This document shows, piece after piece, positions 28,215 to 36,422 of a stretch of 64,000 nt of DNA (position 1 is the first letter of the stretch; each line of letters starts with the position of its first letter). A program made the translations under genes and the position numbers. The notes under the pieces were generated by a model. That model saw only the letters and a list, made by a program, of their open reading frames with translations. It was not told the origin of the DNA and searched no databases. This stretch comes from Sulfitobacter donghicola DSW-25 = KCTC 12864 = JCM 14565 (lineage in GTDB: Bacteria; Pseudomonadota; Alphaproteobacteria; Rhodobacterales; Rhodobacteraceae): the NCBI RefSeq assembly GCF_000622405.1, contig NZ_JASF01000005.1:434001-498000 (forward strand), read 5' to 3'.

Positions 28215-29447
28215 ATGCAAGCTATCCGAGAAGATCTAAGAGCCGTTAAACTGGGGGATCGTAACACCCCGCCCCACGCGATCACACTGGTGGTTCTTGC
28301 GGGGATGTCGGCCTGCGCGATGAACATGTTCCTGCCCAGCCTTCCGGCAATGGCTACACATTTCGAAACAGACTACGCGGTGATGCAGCTCTCGGTCGCG
28401 ATTTATTTGGGGTTTTCTGCTGTCTTGCAGATCTTTGCTGGCCCCATTTCAGATAAATACGGCCGCCGTCCTGTTGTTCTTTGGGGCCTTGCAATCTTTC
28501 TGATTGCGACGGTTGGATGCATCTATGCCCCCACTATCGAGGTTTTCCTGTTCTTTCGGATGACGCAGGCCGCTGTTGCCACCTCTATGGCGTTAAGCCG
28601 GGCTGCGGTGCGCGATATGTATGCGCAGGATCAGGCGGCCTCTATCATTGGCTATGTGACAATGGGCATGGCCATCGTCCCCATGATCAGCCCCGCCTTG
28701 GGGGGGCTATTGGATGAATGGTTTGGCTGGCAGGTCGTTTTCTGGGCGCTTTTTACGATCGGGGGCATCACTTTTTTGATGGCCTTGGGGGATATGGGTG
28801 AAACCGCGCGCCCAACTGAAAAATCCCTGACCGCGCAATTTGCCGAATACCCCGAACTGATCCGAAGCCAACGGTTTTGGGGATATGCTTTGGCCTCCGG
28901 GTTTTGCTCTGGAGCGTTTTTTGCCTATTTGGGGGGCGCGCCCTTTGTCGGGCGAGAAGTCTTTGGGATGTCCCCCTCTGTGCTGGGCTTTTACTTTGGG
29001 GCGCCCGCGATTGGCTATTTTGTCGGTAACTTTATAACAGGGCGCTACGCGATCAAGTTTGGCGTTAACCGAATGATCTTTTGGGGCTGCATTGCAAACG
29101 CCCTTGGCGGTGCAATTTCATTGTCTGTCTTCCTTGCAGGCTATGGAACCCCATTGGTCTTTTTCGGCATGATGACCCTTGTTGGCCTTGGCAACGGTCT
29201 TTGTATTCCGAATGCGACGGCGGGCATGCTGTCGGTGCGGCCACATCTGGCTGGCACTGCATCGGGCTTTGGCGGCGCGATCATGATTGGCGGCGGCGCA
29301 GGGTTAAGCGCGTGGGTTGGTGTTTTGCTAACACCACAAACCGGCGCCTTCCCTCTCTTGTGGATGATGCTCATCACCTCCCTGCTGGGCCTGCTGTCTA
29401 TCCTTACCGTGATCCGCCGCGAGAAAGTGCTTTCGCGCCATTCATAA
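28215..29447 (+). CDS. MFS transporter, Bcr/CflA family
   Basis: 410 residues with 12 membrane helices. The MFS loop motif GPISDKYGRRPVVLWG lies between helices 2 and 3, the antiporter motif region is in helix 5 (MGMAIVPMISPALGGLLDEWFGWQVVFW), and the N-terminal FLPSLPAMATHF is typical of Bcr/CflA drug exporters. It is divergent from pccB and followed by pccR, so export of a toxic propionate-pathway intermediate is conceivable, but the family mainly exports drugs or amino acids. Confidence 0.88.
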   Translation: MQAIREDLRAVKLGDRNTPPHAITLVVLAGMSACAMNMFLPSLPAMATHFETDYAVMQLSVAIYLGFSAVLQIFAGPISDKYGRRPVVLWGLAIFLIATVGCIYAPTIEVFLFFRMTQAAVATSMALSRAAVRDMYAQDQAASIIGYVTMGMAIVPMISPALGGLLDEWFGWQVVFWALFTIGGITFLMALGDMGETARPTEKSLTAQFAEYPELIRSQRFWGYALASGFCSGAFFAYLGGAPFVGREVFGMSPSVLGFYFGAPAIGYFVGNFITGRYAIKFGVNRMIFWGCIANALGGAISLSVFLAGYGTPLVFFGMMTLVGLGNGLCIPNATAGMLSVRPHLAGTASGFGGAIMIGGGAGLSAWVGVLLTPQTGAFPLLWMMLITSLLGLLSILTVIRREKVLSRHS

Positions 29448-29466
29448 GCGCCCTTGTGAGGGGCGG

Positions 29467-29506
29467 TTTGCAAAGTTAACATCACAGCCAGAGCAAACTT
29501 TGCAAA
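29467..29506. promoter_or_regulatory. Probable PccR autoregulatory sites
   Basis: Two perfect TTTGCAAA palindromes (29467-29474 and 29499-29506) occur in the gap before the regulator gene, in inverted contexts TTTGCAAAGTT and AACTTTGCAAA. An extra GCAAA lies at 29493-29497. The second box overlaps the AAAGG ribosome-binding site of pccR, which suggests repression of its own expression. Confidence 0.6.
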
Positions 29507-29512
29507 GGCAGT

Positions 29513-30916
29513 ATGATGGCTACCCAAAAACTATATGCTGGCGCCAAGCTACGTGAACAAAGAATGCGGATCGGGCACACGCAGAAAGACTTTGCCGCCC
29601 GCCTTGGCGTTTCCCTGCCCTATCTAAACCAAATGGAGAATAACAACCGGCCTGTTTCGACGACGGTTGTTCTGGCCTTAGCCTCTGAATTCGGGATGGA
29701 CGTTACCGAGCTGAGCTCGGGGGATAGTGAGCGGCTCGCCAGTGATATGCAGGAAATCCTGTCAGACCCTCTGTTCGGTGGGGAAATGCCCCCCGTTGCA
29801 GATGTTCGTCTAACCGCCTCTAACGCACCTGGATTGGCACGTGCCTTTATCGCGCTGCACCAAAGCTATCGTCAGGCGCAGGAAAGGCTGGCTTCGCTGG
29901 ATGAAGCCTTGGGCCGTGAAGATGCCCGTGCCACGCCCAGCCCGTGGGAAGAGGTGCGTGACTTTTTCCATTATTGCGACAATTACATTGACGCTGTGGA
30001 TCGCGCTGCCGAACATTTTGCCTCGCGCGCGGCCAATCCAAGGTTAATCGGCAATATCGCAACCGATGTTCTGGCTCAGGCGGGCATCAGCGTTGAATTC
30101 ACCGACACCGATACGCTGCGCCAGATGGATCAAGATCGACGGCTGCTGCAAATATCCTCACGTGCACAACCCGAAACCCAAACCTTCCAGCTCCTCCTTC
30201 AAGTGGCGCTGGTTCAATATGATGCCTTGCTAGAGGCAACGCTGGATCTTGCCCGCTTTAATTCACCAGCAGCGCGAGACATCGCAAAAATGGGGCTGGC
30301 AAACTATTTCGCTGGCGCTGCGTTACTGCCCTACAAAGCGTTTCAAGCCCGAGCGCAAGAAACACGTCATGATCTGGAGGTACTGGCCCAAGATTTTGGC
30401 GCGTCTATCGAACAGATTGCACACCGTCTTTCGACGCTGCAACGTCCGGGCTCCAAGGGGCTGCCGTTCTTTTTTGTGCGGGTCGATCAGGCAGGCACAA
30501 TCACAAAACGCCACTCGGCCACTTTGCTGCAATTTGCCCGCTTTGGGGGCGCTTGCCCTTTGTGGAATGTCCATCGCGCCTTTGAAACACCGGGGCAGTT
30601 TTTGCGCCAACTGGCTGAAACGCCAGATGGGGTGCGCTATATCTCAATTGCGCGGGATATTTCAAAATCCGCAGGCCGATTTGGCGCGCCGACCAGACGG
30701 TTTGCTATCGCTTTGGGGTGCGAGGTGCGCCATGCTTCGCAGCTTGTTTATGCAGACGGGTTAGAGTTAGGCCGTGACAGCATTTTTGAACCGATCGGGA
30801 TTTCGTGCCGCATTTGTGCGCGAAAGAAGTGCCACCAACGCGCGGTGCCGCCGCTTGAGCGGAATCTGGTTGTAGACCCTGATCGCCGAGACATCCTGCC
30901 CTACCGCGTGGATTAA
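29513..30916 (+). CDS. pccR: Short-chain fatty acyl-CoA regulator, PccR-type (ScfR family)
   Basis: 467 residues. An N-terminal XRE helix-turn-helix (residues about 12-66, LREQRMRIGHTQKDFAARLGVSLPYLNQMENN) is followed by a middle ImmA/IrrE-like domain lacking the full HExxH (LANYFAGAALLPY). A C-terminal Cys-rich DUF2083-type part has GISCRICARKKCHQRAVPPLER. This is the ScfR architecture; PccR senses propionyl-CoA and activates pccB. A start three bases later (MATQ) gives better spacing to AAAGG. Its stop overlaps the convergent nuclease gene by four bases. Confidence 0.87.
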   Translation: MMATQKLYAGAKLREQRMRIGHTQKDFAARLGVSLPYLNQMENNNRPVSTTVVLALASEFGMDVTELSSGDSERLASDMQEILSDPLFGGEMPPVADVRLTASNAPGLARAFIALHQSYRQAQERLASLDEALGREDARATPSPWEEVRDFFHYCDNYIDAVDRAAEHFASRAANPRLIGNIATDVLAQAGISVEFTDTDTLRQMDQDRRLLQISSRAQPETQTFQLLLQVALVQYDALLEATLDLARFNSPAARDIAKMGLANYFAGAALLPYKAFQARAQETRHDLEVLAQDFGASIEQIAHRLSTLQRPGSKGLPFFFVRVDQAGTITKRHSATLLQFARFGGACPLWNVHRAFETPGQFLRQLAETPDGVRYISIARDISKSAGRFGAPTRRFAIALGCEVRHASQLVYADGLELGRDSIFEPIGISCRICARKKCHQRAVPPLERNLVVDPDRRDILPYRVD

Positions 30917-31629
30917 CGCCGCGATGCACGCCAGCCCGCTGCTTGGGCTGCTGTTGTGGAACAAAACCACCGCTCTCCCTTGGCGGTATTGATGCCCGTT
31001 TTTTCGTAAAACGCCTGCCCCACAACGTGATAGATCCGCTTGCCGTCCGCGCTGATATTCCCTTTGATGTTGCATTTCGCATCAGGGGGAATACGCCCTT
31101 TGATCCGTGTGCGGCGGTGTTCTGAGGGGGATTGCAGGCGTGCCGCGTGCAGGCCACGGTCAACGGCGGCGGCCTCTCTCTCAATCTCGGCATAGTCGTC
31201 GCCGTATTTCACATAGGCAAAGGCCATGCCTTCGCGCACCAGCCAAGCACCAACATCTTCACCAAGTGCAAAACAACGAGCAACTGTGCGACCATAGCGA
31301 TCTGTATCCAACGTTTCGCATCGCGATTGAACCCCCTCGTAGCGGTCTGTCACGACCTTGGTAATCCACCCGCCACAGGCCCAATCTACGCCCTGCTCGG
31401 TTTGGCACATCTGATCGTTTTCTGGCGCATCAATCGCATGCAGACGAACCGACCGACCAGCTATCTTGAAGGTATCTCCGTCGACTACGCTAATTTTACC
31501 CGCAAAAACATTCTCATTCTCGTTGGCGCGCAGTGCTTCGCCCGACAACCCAACGGCGACCAGAACCAACACCAAAAAGGCGGTCATGCGCCATTGTTTT
31601 GCGCAGAAAGAGAGTGAAACAGCCATCAT
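30913..31629 (-). CDS. Secreted thermonuclease (SNase) family protein
   Basis: 238 residues. A signal-type segment (MTAFLVLVLVAVGLSGEALRA, about residues 15-35) precedes an SNase-like OB-fold. Catalytic landmarks are VVDGDTFKIAGRSVRLHAIDAPE (Arg and the acidic residue) and DTDRYGRTVARCF (second Arg). The domain also has extra Cys pairs and a C-terminal Cys-containing extension (DAKCNIKGNIS and ERWFCSTTAAQA). I infer an exported calcium-dependent nuclease. MTAFLV at 31587 is an alternative start. A CtrA-like box lies upstream. Confidence 0.85.
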   Translation of the reverse strand: MMAVSLSFCAKQWRMTAFLVLVLVAVGLSGEALRANENENVFAGKISVVDGDTFKIAGRSVRLHAIDAPENDQMCQTEQGVDWACGGWITKVVTDRYEGVQSRCETLDTDRYGRTVARCFALGEDVGAWLVREGMAFAYVKYGDDYAEIEREAAAVDRGLHAARLQSPSEHRRTRIKGRIPPDAKCNIKGNISADGKRIYHVVGQAFYEKTGINTAKGERWFCSTTAAQAAGWRASRR

Positions 31630-31683
31630 AGCTGCTTTTGCAAGTTACCCATGCCAATAGTATAGCCCAACCGAGCCGAGAGG

Positions 31684-31699
31684 TTAACAAAAGGTTAAC
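31684..31699. promoter_or_regulatory. CtrA-like binding site
   Basis: TTAACAAAAGGTTAAC matches the alphaproteobacterial CtrA full site TTAA-N7-TTAA(C) on both strands. It lies 55-70 bases upstream of the annotated nuclease start and 98 bases or more beyond the betA stop, so the nuclease gene is the natural target. Confidence 0.5.
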
Positions 31700-31732
31700 A
31701 TGACTCTCGATTTAAGTCGGGCCATTAACCTT

Positions 31733-33391
31733 TTACCGCTGTTCCGTTTCCCAATTCGGATGAACCCAAGGGGTGTCATTGGACGCCGCAAGCGGGTCTT
31801 TTCCAAGAATGTGATCAGACATCTTTTCCCCCACCATGATCGAGGGGGCATTCAAGTTGCCATTCGTGATCCGTGGGAAGATCGAGCTGTCGGCAACGCG
31901 CAGCCCTTCCACCCCGATCACGCGGCCATGGCCATCAACCACAGCGTCTTTGTCGTCACGGCGGCCCATTTTGCAGGTTCCGCAAGGGTGATAGGCGCTT
32001 TCGGCATGTTCGCGCACGAACGCGTCAATCTGCTCATCCGACTGCACATCTGCCCCTGGTTGGATTTCACTTTTCACAAAGGGTTTAAAGGCGTCCTGCG
32101 CAAAGATTTCACGGGTCAGGCGAATGCAGCGGCGCCATTCCTCCCAGTCATCGGGATGAGACATATAGTTAAAATTAATCTTCGGATTGTCTGCAGGATT
32201 TGCCGAGCGCAGCGACACGCGACCACGCGATTTTGACCGCATCGGGCCAACATGGGCCTGAAACCCATGCCCTTCGGCAGCCGCCTGCCCGTCATACCGC
32301 ACCGCGATCGGCAAAAAGTGGTACTGAATATCGGGATAAGGGATGCCTGCACGCGAACGGATAAAGGCAGCGCTTTCAAACTGGTTCGATGCCCCCATCC
32401 CTTTCTTAAAGAACAGCCACTGCGCGCCAATCACCGCCTTGGAAACCACGTTCCAATGTTTGTACAGCGTGATCGGCTGGCTTGCCGCCATTTGCATATA
32501 GACCTCTAGGTGGTCTTGCAGGTTGCCCCCCACACCGGGGCGGTCTGCGATGACTTTTATGCCGTGCTCGGCCAAATGCTCGGCTGGGCCAATGCCCGAC
32601 AACATCAGAATCTTTGGGGAGTTGATCGAGGACGCCGCAAGGATCACTTCACGATTTGCACGGATCACTTCCACAGTGCCCCCACGCTCAACCTCAACGC
32701 CAACGGCACGCCCCTCTTCGATGACAACACGATGCGCCAAGGCGCGGATCATCTCGACGTTTTTACGCTTTAGCGCGGGGCGCAAATAGGCATTCGCCGC
32801 TGACCACCGCCGCCCGTCATGGACGGTCTGCTCCATCGGGCCAAAGCCCTCTTGCTTTTCGCCGTTGTAATCATCGGTGGCCTCATAGCCAGCCTGTTTA
32901 CCCGCCTCGACAAATGCCTTGAACAAAGGGTTCTTGCGCGGGCCACGGCTCACATGCAGCGGACCGGTTTTGCCACGCCAATAGGTGTCGCCCCCGTGCC
33001 CCCCGTCATGCCATGTCTCCATCCGCCTGAAATAGGGCAGCACATCCGCATAGCCCCACCCCTCGGCGCCGCTATCGCGCCAGTGGTCATAATCCATCGC
33101 ATGACCGCGCACATAAACCATGCCGTTGATCGAAGACGATCCGCCGATCACTTTACCACGTGGGCAGGCCAACTCGCGCCCATCCAGATTACCCTCAGGC
33201 TCTGAGGTATAGCCCCAGTCATAGCGTTTCATGTTCATTGGATAGCTCAACGCAGCAGGCATCTGGATGAAGGGCCCCGCGTCCGTTCCGCCATGTTCGA
33301 TAACCAAAACGGATGCCCCCGCCTCGCCCAAGCGATAGGCCATGGCACAACCAGCGCTACCTGCGCCAACAATTACAAAATCAGCTTCCAT
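31733..33391 (-). CDS. betA: Choline dehydrogenase (GMC flavoprotein)
   Basis: 552 residues from [21 protein letters not shown], the FAD-binding dinucleotide fold. GMC signatures are present: [21 protein letters not shown] near residue 80 and the C-terminal [12 protein letters not shown] with catalytic His, plus the [15 protein letters not shown] region. It oxidises choline to betaine aldehyde at the membrane. Its ATG shares a base with the stop of the small membrane gene (TAATG). The bet context makes the substrate secure. Confidence 0.95.
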   Translation of the reverse strand: MEADFVIVGAGSAGCAMAYRLGEAGASVLVIEHGGTDAGPFIQMPAALSYPMNMKRYDWGYTSEPEGNLDGRELACPRGKVIGGSSSINGMVYVRGHAMDYDHWRDSGAEGWGYADVLPYFRRMETWHDGGHGGDTYWRGKTGPLHVSRGPRKNPLFKAFVEAGKQAGYEATDDYNGEKQEGFGPMEQTVHDGRRWSAANAYLRPALKRKNVEMIRALAHRVVIEEGRAVGVEVERGGTVEVIRANREVILAASSINSPKILMLSGIGPAEHLAEHGIKVIADRPGVGGNLQDHLEVYMQMAASQPITLYKHWNVVSKAVIGAQWLFFKKGMGASNQFESAAFIRSRAGIPYPDIQYHFLPIAVRYDGQAAAEGHGFQAHVGPMRSKSRGRVSLRSANPADNPKINFNYMSHPDDWEEWRRCIRLTREIFAQDAFKPFVKSEIQPGADVQSDEQIDAFVREHAESAYHPCGTCKMGRRDDKDAVVDGHGRVIGVEGLRVADSSIFPRITNGNLNAPSIMVGEKMSDHILGKDPLAASNDTPWVHPNWETEQR

Positions 33392-33642
33392 TAATTTGCA
33401 CTCAGATATCCAGCAAGAAGGGAAATAAAGGCGCCAATGTGGACAACCATGATCGCACGGTCCTTCCACATCACGCCGACAGCAAACCACAGGGCAATGC
33501 CAGCAAAAAACGCAAAGACATTCCATGGCTGCCAGCCAAGACCGGTCAGCCCATAGCCCACCAATTGCACCGCCGTGGCGATCCATTTCACCACATCCAC
33601 ACGGGACAGCGACTGCTTGGGCTGTTGTGGTATATCAACCAT
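33391..33642 (-). CDS. Small bet-operon membrane protein
   Basis: 83 residues with three short hydrophobic segments: about 18-36 ([19 protein letters not shown]), 38-57 ([20 protein letters not shown]) and 62-80. It links betB and betA with TAATG overlaps on both sides, so it is translated with them. I believe related proteins are called DUF6552 in Rhodobacteraceae, or wrongly UbiE. It resembles small SemiSWEET/MtN3-like or subunit-type proteins only in size. An anchor or partner of the dehydrogenases is my inference. Confidence 0.8.
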   Translation of the reverse strand: MVDIPQQPKQSLSRVDVVKWIATAVQLVGYGLTGLGWQPWNVFAFFAGIALWFAVGVMWKDRAIMVVHIGAFISLLAGYLSAN

Positions 33643-35093
33643 TAGAAGGGGGCCTCGACGTCGCCCATGCGCACATAGACCGATTTTACCTGACTATAGT
33701 GTTCAATCGCGGCCTTTGAGTTTTCGCGACCAACACCAGATGCTTTCACCCCGCCAAAGGGCGCCTCAACAGGCGCGTCATTGTAGCTGTTGATAAAGCA
33801 GGTGCCCGCCTCAAACCCTGCAACCACGCGGTGGGCGCGGGTCAGGTCGCGGGTGAATACGCCTGCAGCTAGGCCAAATTCGGTGTCATTGGCGCGTGCC
33901 ATCACATCTGCTTCATCCTCAAAATCAAGCACCGCCATCACGGGGCCAAAGATTTCTTCGCGTGCGATTGTCATATCATCGGTAACATCGGCAAACACGC
34001 AGGGTTGCATATAGAACCCATCGCCTTCAATCGCCTCACCGCCATAGACAATGCGCGCACCTTCGGCGCGGCCCTTTTCGATATAGCCCAACGCGATATC
34101 CATCTGCTGTTTTGACACCATCGGGCCAAAGCTGGTCTCGGGGTCCATCGGATCACCGATCTTTGCGTCAGCAAGGCGTTCAGACAGACGGGTGAGGAAA
34201 GCTTCCTTGATGTCTTTGTGGACAAACACGCGTGTGCCGTTGGAACACACCTGACCAGAGCTATAGAAATTGCCCAAGATCGCACCCGACACCGCGTTTT
34301 CAATATCGGCATCCTCGAACACGATCATCGGGGATTTCCCGCCGAGTTCCATGGTGACGTGTTTCATACCTTCCGCCGCGGCGGCGTATACTTTGCGCCC
34401 TGTCGGCACCGAGCCCGTCAGCGACACTTTATCAACCCGTGGATCGGTAACCAGCGCGGCACCCACCTCGCCCAAGCCCTGCACAACGTTGTACAAGCCA
34501 GCAGGCAGTCCTGCCTCGACCAAAATCTCTGCGACTTTCAGCGCGCACAGCGGCGTCGTTTCGGATGGCTTAAAGATAACCGAGTTCCCGCAGGCCAGCG
34601 CAGGCGCGCCTTTCCAGCAGGCGATCTGGGTTGGGTAATTCCATGCGCCGATACCCACACAAACGCCCAGCGCTTCGCGGCGGGTATAGACCCAATCTTC
34701 GCCAAGCTGGATGTGTTCGCCCGTCAGGGTCGCGGCCATGCCGCCAAAATACTCCAATGCATCCGCACCAGACGTCGCATCCACAACCGAGGTTTCCTGA
34801 TAAGGCTTACCGGTATCGAATGTCTCGAGAATGCTGAGGTCGTGATTACGGTCGCGCATGATGTCCGCCGCGCGACGCAGAATGCGGCCCCGCTCGGTTC
34901 CGCTCATCGCGGCCCAACCTGCTTGCGCGGTTTTTGCCGCCTCCAACGCCTGCTCGATAATCGCAGGGGTGGCGGCATGGACGGTCGCGATGACCTCGCC
35001 GGTAGCCGGATAGATCACCTCAATCGGCGTGCCAGCGGTATCTTCGACATATTTACCATTAATGAAATGGCTCGCGGTGGGTTGGGTTTGCAT
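33642..35093 (-). CDS. betB: Betaine-aldehyde dehydrogenase
   Basis: 483 residues, aldehyde dehydrogenase fold. The family motifs are [18 protein letters not shown] with the catalytic Glu, [18 protein letters not shown] with the nucleophilic Cys, and [24 protein letters not shown] is the BetB wording. NAD(P)-dependent oxidation of betaine aldehyde gives glycine betaine. A GAGG six bases upstream supports this ATG rather than the one at 35099. Confidence 0.96.
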   Translation of the reverse strand: MQTQPTASHFINGKYVEDTAGTPIEVIYPATGEVIATVHAATPAIIEQALEAAKTAQAGWAAMSGTERGRILRRAADIMRDRNHDLSILETFDTGKPYQETSVVDATSGADALEYFGGMAATLTGEHIQLGEDWVYTRREALGVCVGIGAWNYPTQIACWKGAPALACGNSVIFKPSETTPLCALKVAEILVEAGLPAGLYNVVQGLGEVGAALVTDPRVDKVSLTGSVPTGRKVYAAAAEGMKHVTMELGGKSPMIVFEDADIENAVSGAILGNFYSSGQVCSNGTRVFVHKDIKEAFLTRLSERLADAKIGDPMDPETSFGPMVSKQQMDIALGYIEKGRAEGARIVYGGEAIEGDGFYMQPCVFADVTDDMTIAREEIFGPVMAVLDFEDEADVMARANDTEFGLAAGVFTRDLTRAHRVVAGFEAGTCFINSYNDAPVEAPFGGVKASGVGRENSKAAIEHYSQVKSVYVRMGDVEAPF

Positions 35094-35117
35094 GCGCATC
35101 CTCGTGAATTTGCTAGA

Positions 35118-35145
35118 GCCCGCGCCAGATCATTCCAGCGCGGGC
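35118..35145. other. Intercistronic hairpin between the BCCT and betB genes
   Basis: GCCCGCGC (35118-35125) pairs perfectly with GCGCGGGC (35138-35145) around a 12-base loop, in the 65-base gap between the transporter stop and the betB start. There is no clear T-run on the minus strand. It may stabilise the upstream message or partly terminate transcription. Confidence 0.55.
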
Positions 35146-35158
35146 CATTTGTTAAGTT

Positions 35159-36352
35159 TTAAAGAGTTTGACCTTCAGGCATGCTGTCGATCGCCATCAC
35201 TTCGCGGCGGCGGCGTGCCAGAATGTACACAACTGCTGCTGCCATGATCCCGACAACGACCGCACCAATCCAGCTGATCTGCAACCAGCCCGATTTGAAC
35301 GCATAGGTAAGAACGGACAGCAGGACGATGTTGCCAGCCAGATAAGTCGCCTTGCCCAGCTTTTGCACGGTCAGGCCTAGGTTGTCTGTGTACAGGCGAA
35401 TAAGTGAGTCAAACGAGTTGATCACAAAGATCACGCCAACCACAATCATCGCCCAGTTCATCAGACCTTCGGTCGATACACCTGCGGTGAAGTAGTGGTA
35501 CAGAACGGCAAACCAGATCGCCAACGGAATGGACGGGATCACCAACAGCGCCGCAAGGAACTGCCATGTTTTCAATCCACCCACAAAGCGGGATGTGAAC
35601 TGCCCGATCATGATCGACCAAGCGAACCACCAGAACAAGAAGAACTCGTGATAGCCAGCTTCGTCACCCATTGGCAGGATAAAGCGGTGGATATTGGTGA
35701 AATAACCGCCAACATTGCCCAGATCAGCAAAGAACCCGCCAACGCCCGCGCCACCATTGACCCAAGCAAACAGGATCAGAACGAAGAACAACATAGAGGA
35801 AGCAACCGAAAGGAACTTCACAAACTTGATGTCAGTCGAGCTGTAAGCAGCGGCACAGATCACAAGGAAGGTCATGACATAGAACAGCGGAATGATGCTT
35901 TCGCCGTCGCCAACCATTGGCATGTAATAAGGCAGATATTGCAAGAACAGCGACCCTGTGAAGGCACAGGTGCCGACGATGACAATGTTGTTCACCAGCT
36001 TAACCAGCGGGATGTCAAAGAACTTTACCCGTGGTTCAATCACACAGAAATAGAAGCCTGTGAGGAAGTAGAACGCCCAGATCAAAAAGCCCCACATGCC
36101 GAATTCAATCGCAAGCGGATTGGTAAAGCCAAACGTCGGGTTGGTCGCCACATCCGCATAAAGCGGAAAGTCAAAAGCCACCGGAAACATGATCAGGCCC
36201 ACATCCAGACCGGATGTAAACAAGATCGCAATAAACACCATCAGCGGAACCGGATCCTTGCCGACCAACGTCAGGTTCCACCATTTAATGGTGATAAAGA
36301 TCACCAAGGCGAATGCCATAATGATCCCAAAGGTTAAAATTGAAAGTAACAT
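35159..36352 (-). CDS. BCCT-family choline/betaine transporter, short form
   Basis: About 397 residues and roughly 11 membrane helices, with BCCT-like segments: FGMWGFLIWAFYFLTGFYFCV, a Trp-rich helix in FFLFWWFAWSIMIGQFTSRFVGG, and FVINSFDSLIRL. Typical BCCT proteins have 12 helices and more than 500 residues, so this one lacks an extended N-terminal helix and the C-terminal osmosensing tail. The bet-operon position points to choline or choline sulfate uptake. GGGGA five bases before this ATG favours it over 36364. Confidence 0.8.
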   Translation of the reverse strand: MLLSILTFGIIMAFALVIFITIKWWNLTLVGKDPVPLMVFIAILFTSGLDVGLIMFPVAFDFPLYADVATNPTFGFTNPLAIEFGMWGFLIWAFYFLTGFYFCVIEPRVKFFDIPLVKLVNNIVIVGTCAFTGSLFLQYLPYYMPMVGDGESIIPLFYVMTFLVICAAAYSSTDIKFVKFLSVASSMLFFVLILFAWVNGGAGVGGFFADLGNVGGYFTNIHRFILPMGDEAGYHEFFLFWWFAWSIMIGQFTSRFVGGLKTWQFLAALLVIPSIPLAIWFAVLYHYFTAGVSTEGLMNWAMIVVGVIFVINSFDSLIRLYTDNLGLTVQKLGKATYLAGNIVLLSVLTYAFKSGWLQISWIGAVVVGIMAAAVVYILARRRREVMAIDSMPEGQTL

Positions 36353-36389
36353 GAGAGTCCCCATCGTGAGTTGTGGTGCTTATTTTTCG

Positions 36390-36416
36390 CCGCGGCCCTG
36401 CACCTAAAAGCCGCGG
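36390..36416. other. Intercistronic hairpin between betC and the BCCT gene
   Basis: CCGCGGC (36390-36396) and GCCGCGG (36410-36416) form a 7-base stem with a 13-base loop. On the minus strand the stem is followed by CGAAAAATAA rather than a T-run, so a stabilising or processing element is more likely than a terminator. Confidence 0.45.
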
Positions 36417-36422
36417 TAATCT

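Noticed and set aside
31733..33586. 65-residue upstream extension of the betA frame
   Set aside because: Cys/Trp-rich translation overlapping the small membrane gene; the FAD fold starts at [11 protein letters not shown].
34218..35162. 314-codon open frame on the plus strand opposite betB
   Set aside because: Shadow of a highly conserved aldehyde dehydrogenase gene; Arg/His-rich translation with no domain.
35495..36337. 280-codon open frame opposite the BCCT gene
   Set aside because: Extremely charged, Asn/Gln/His-rich antisense of a membrane-protein gene; typical artefact.
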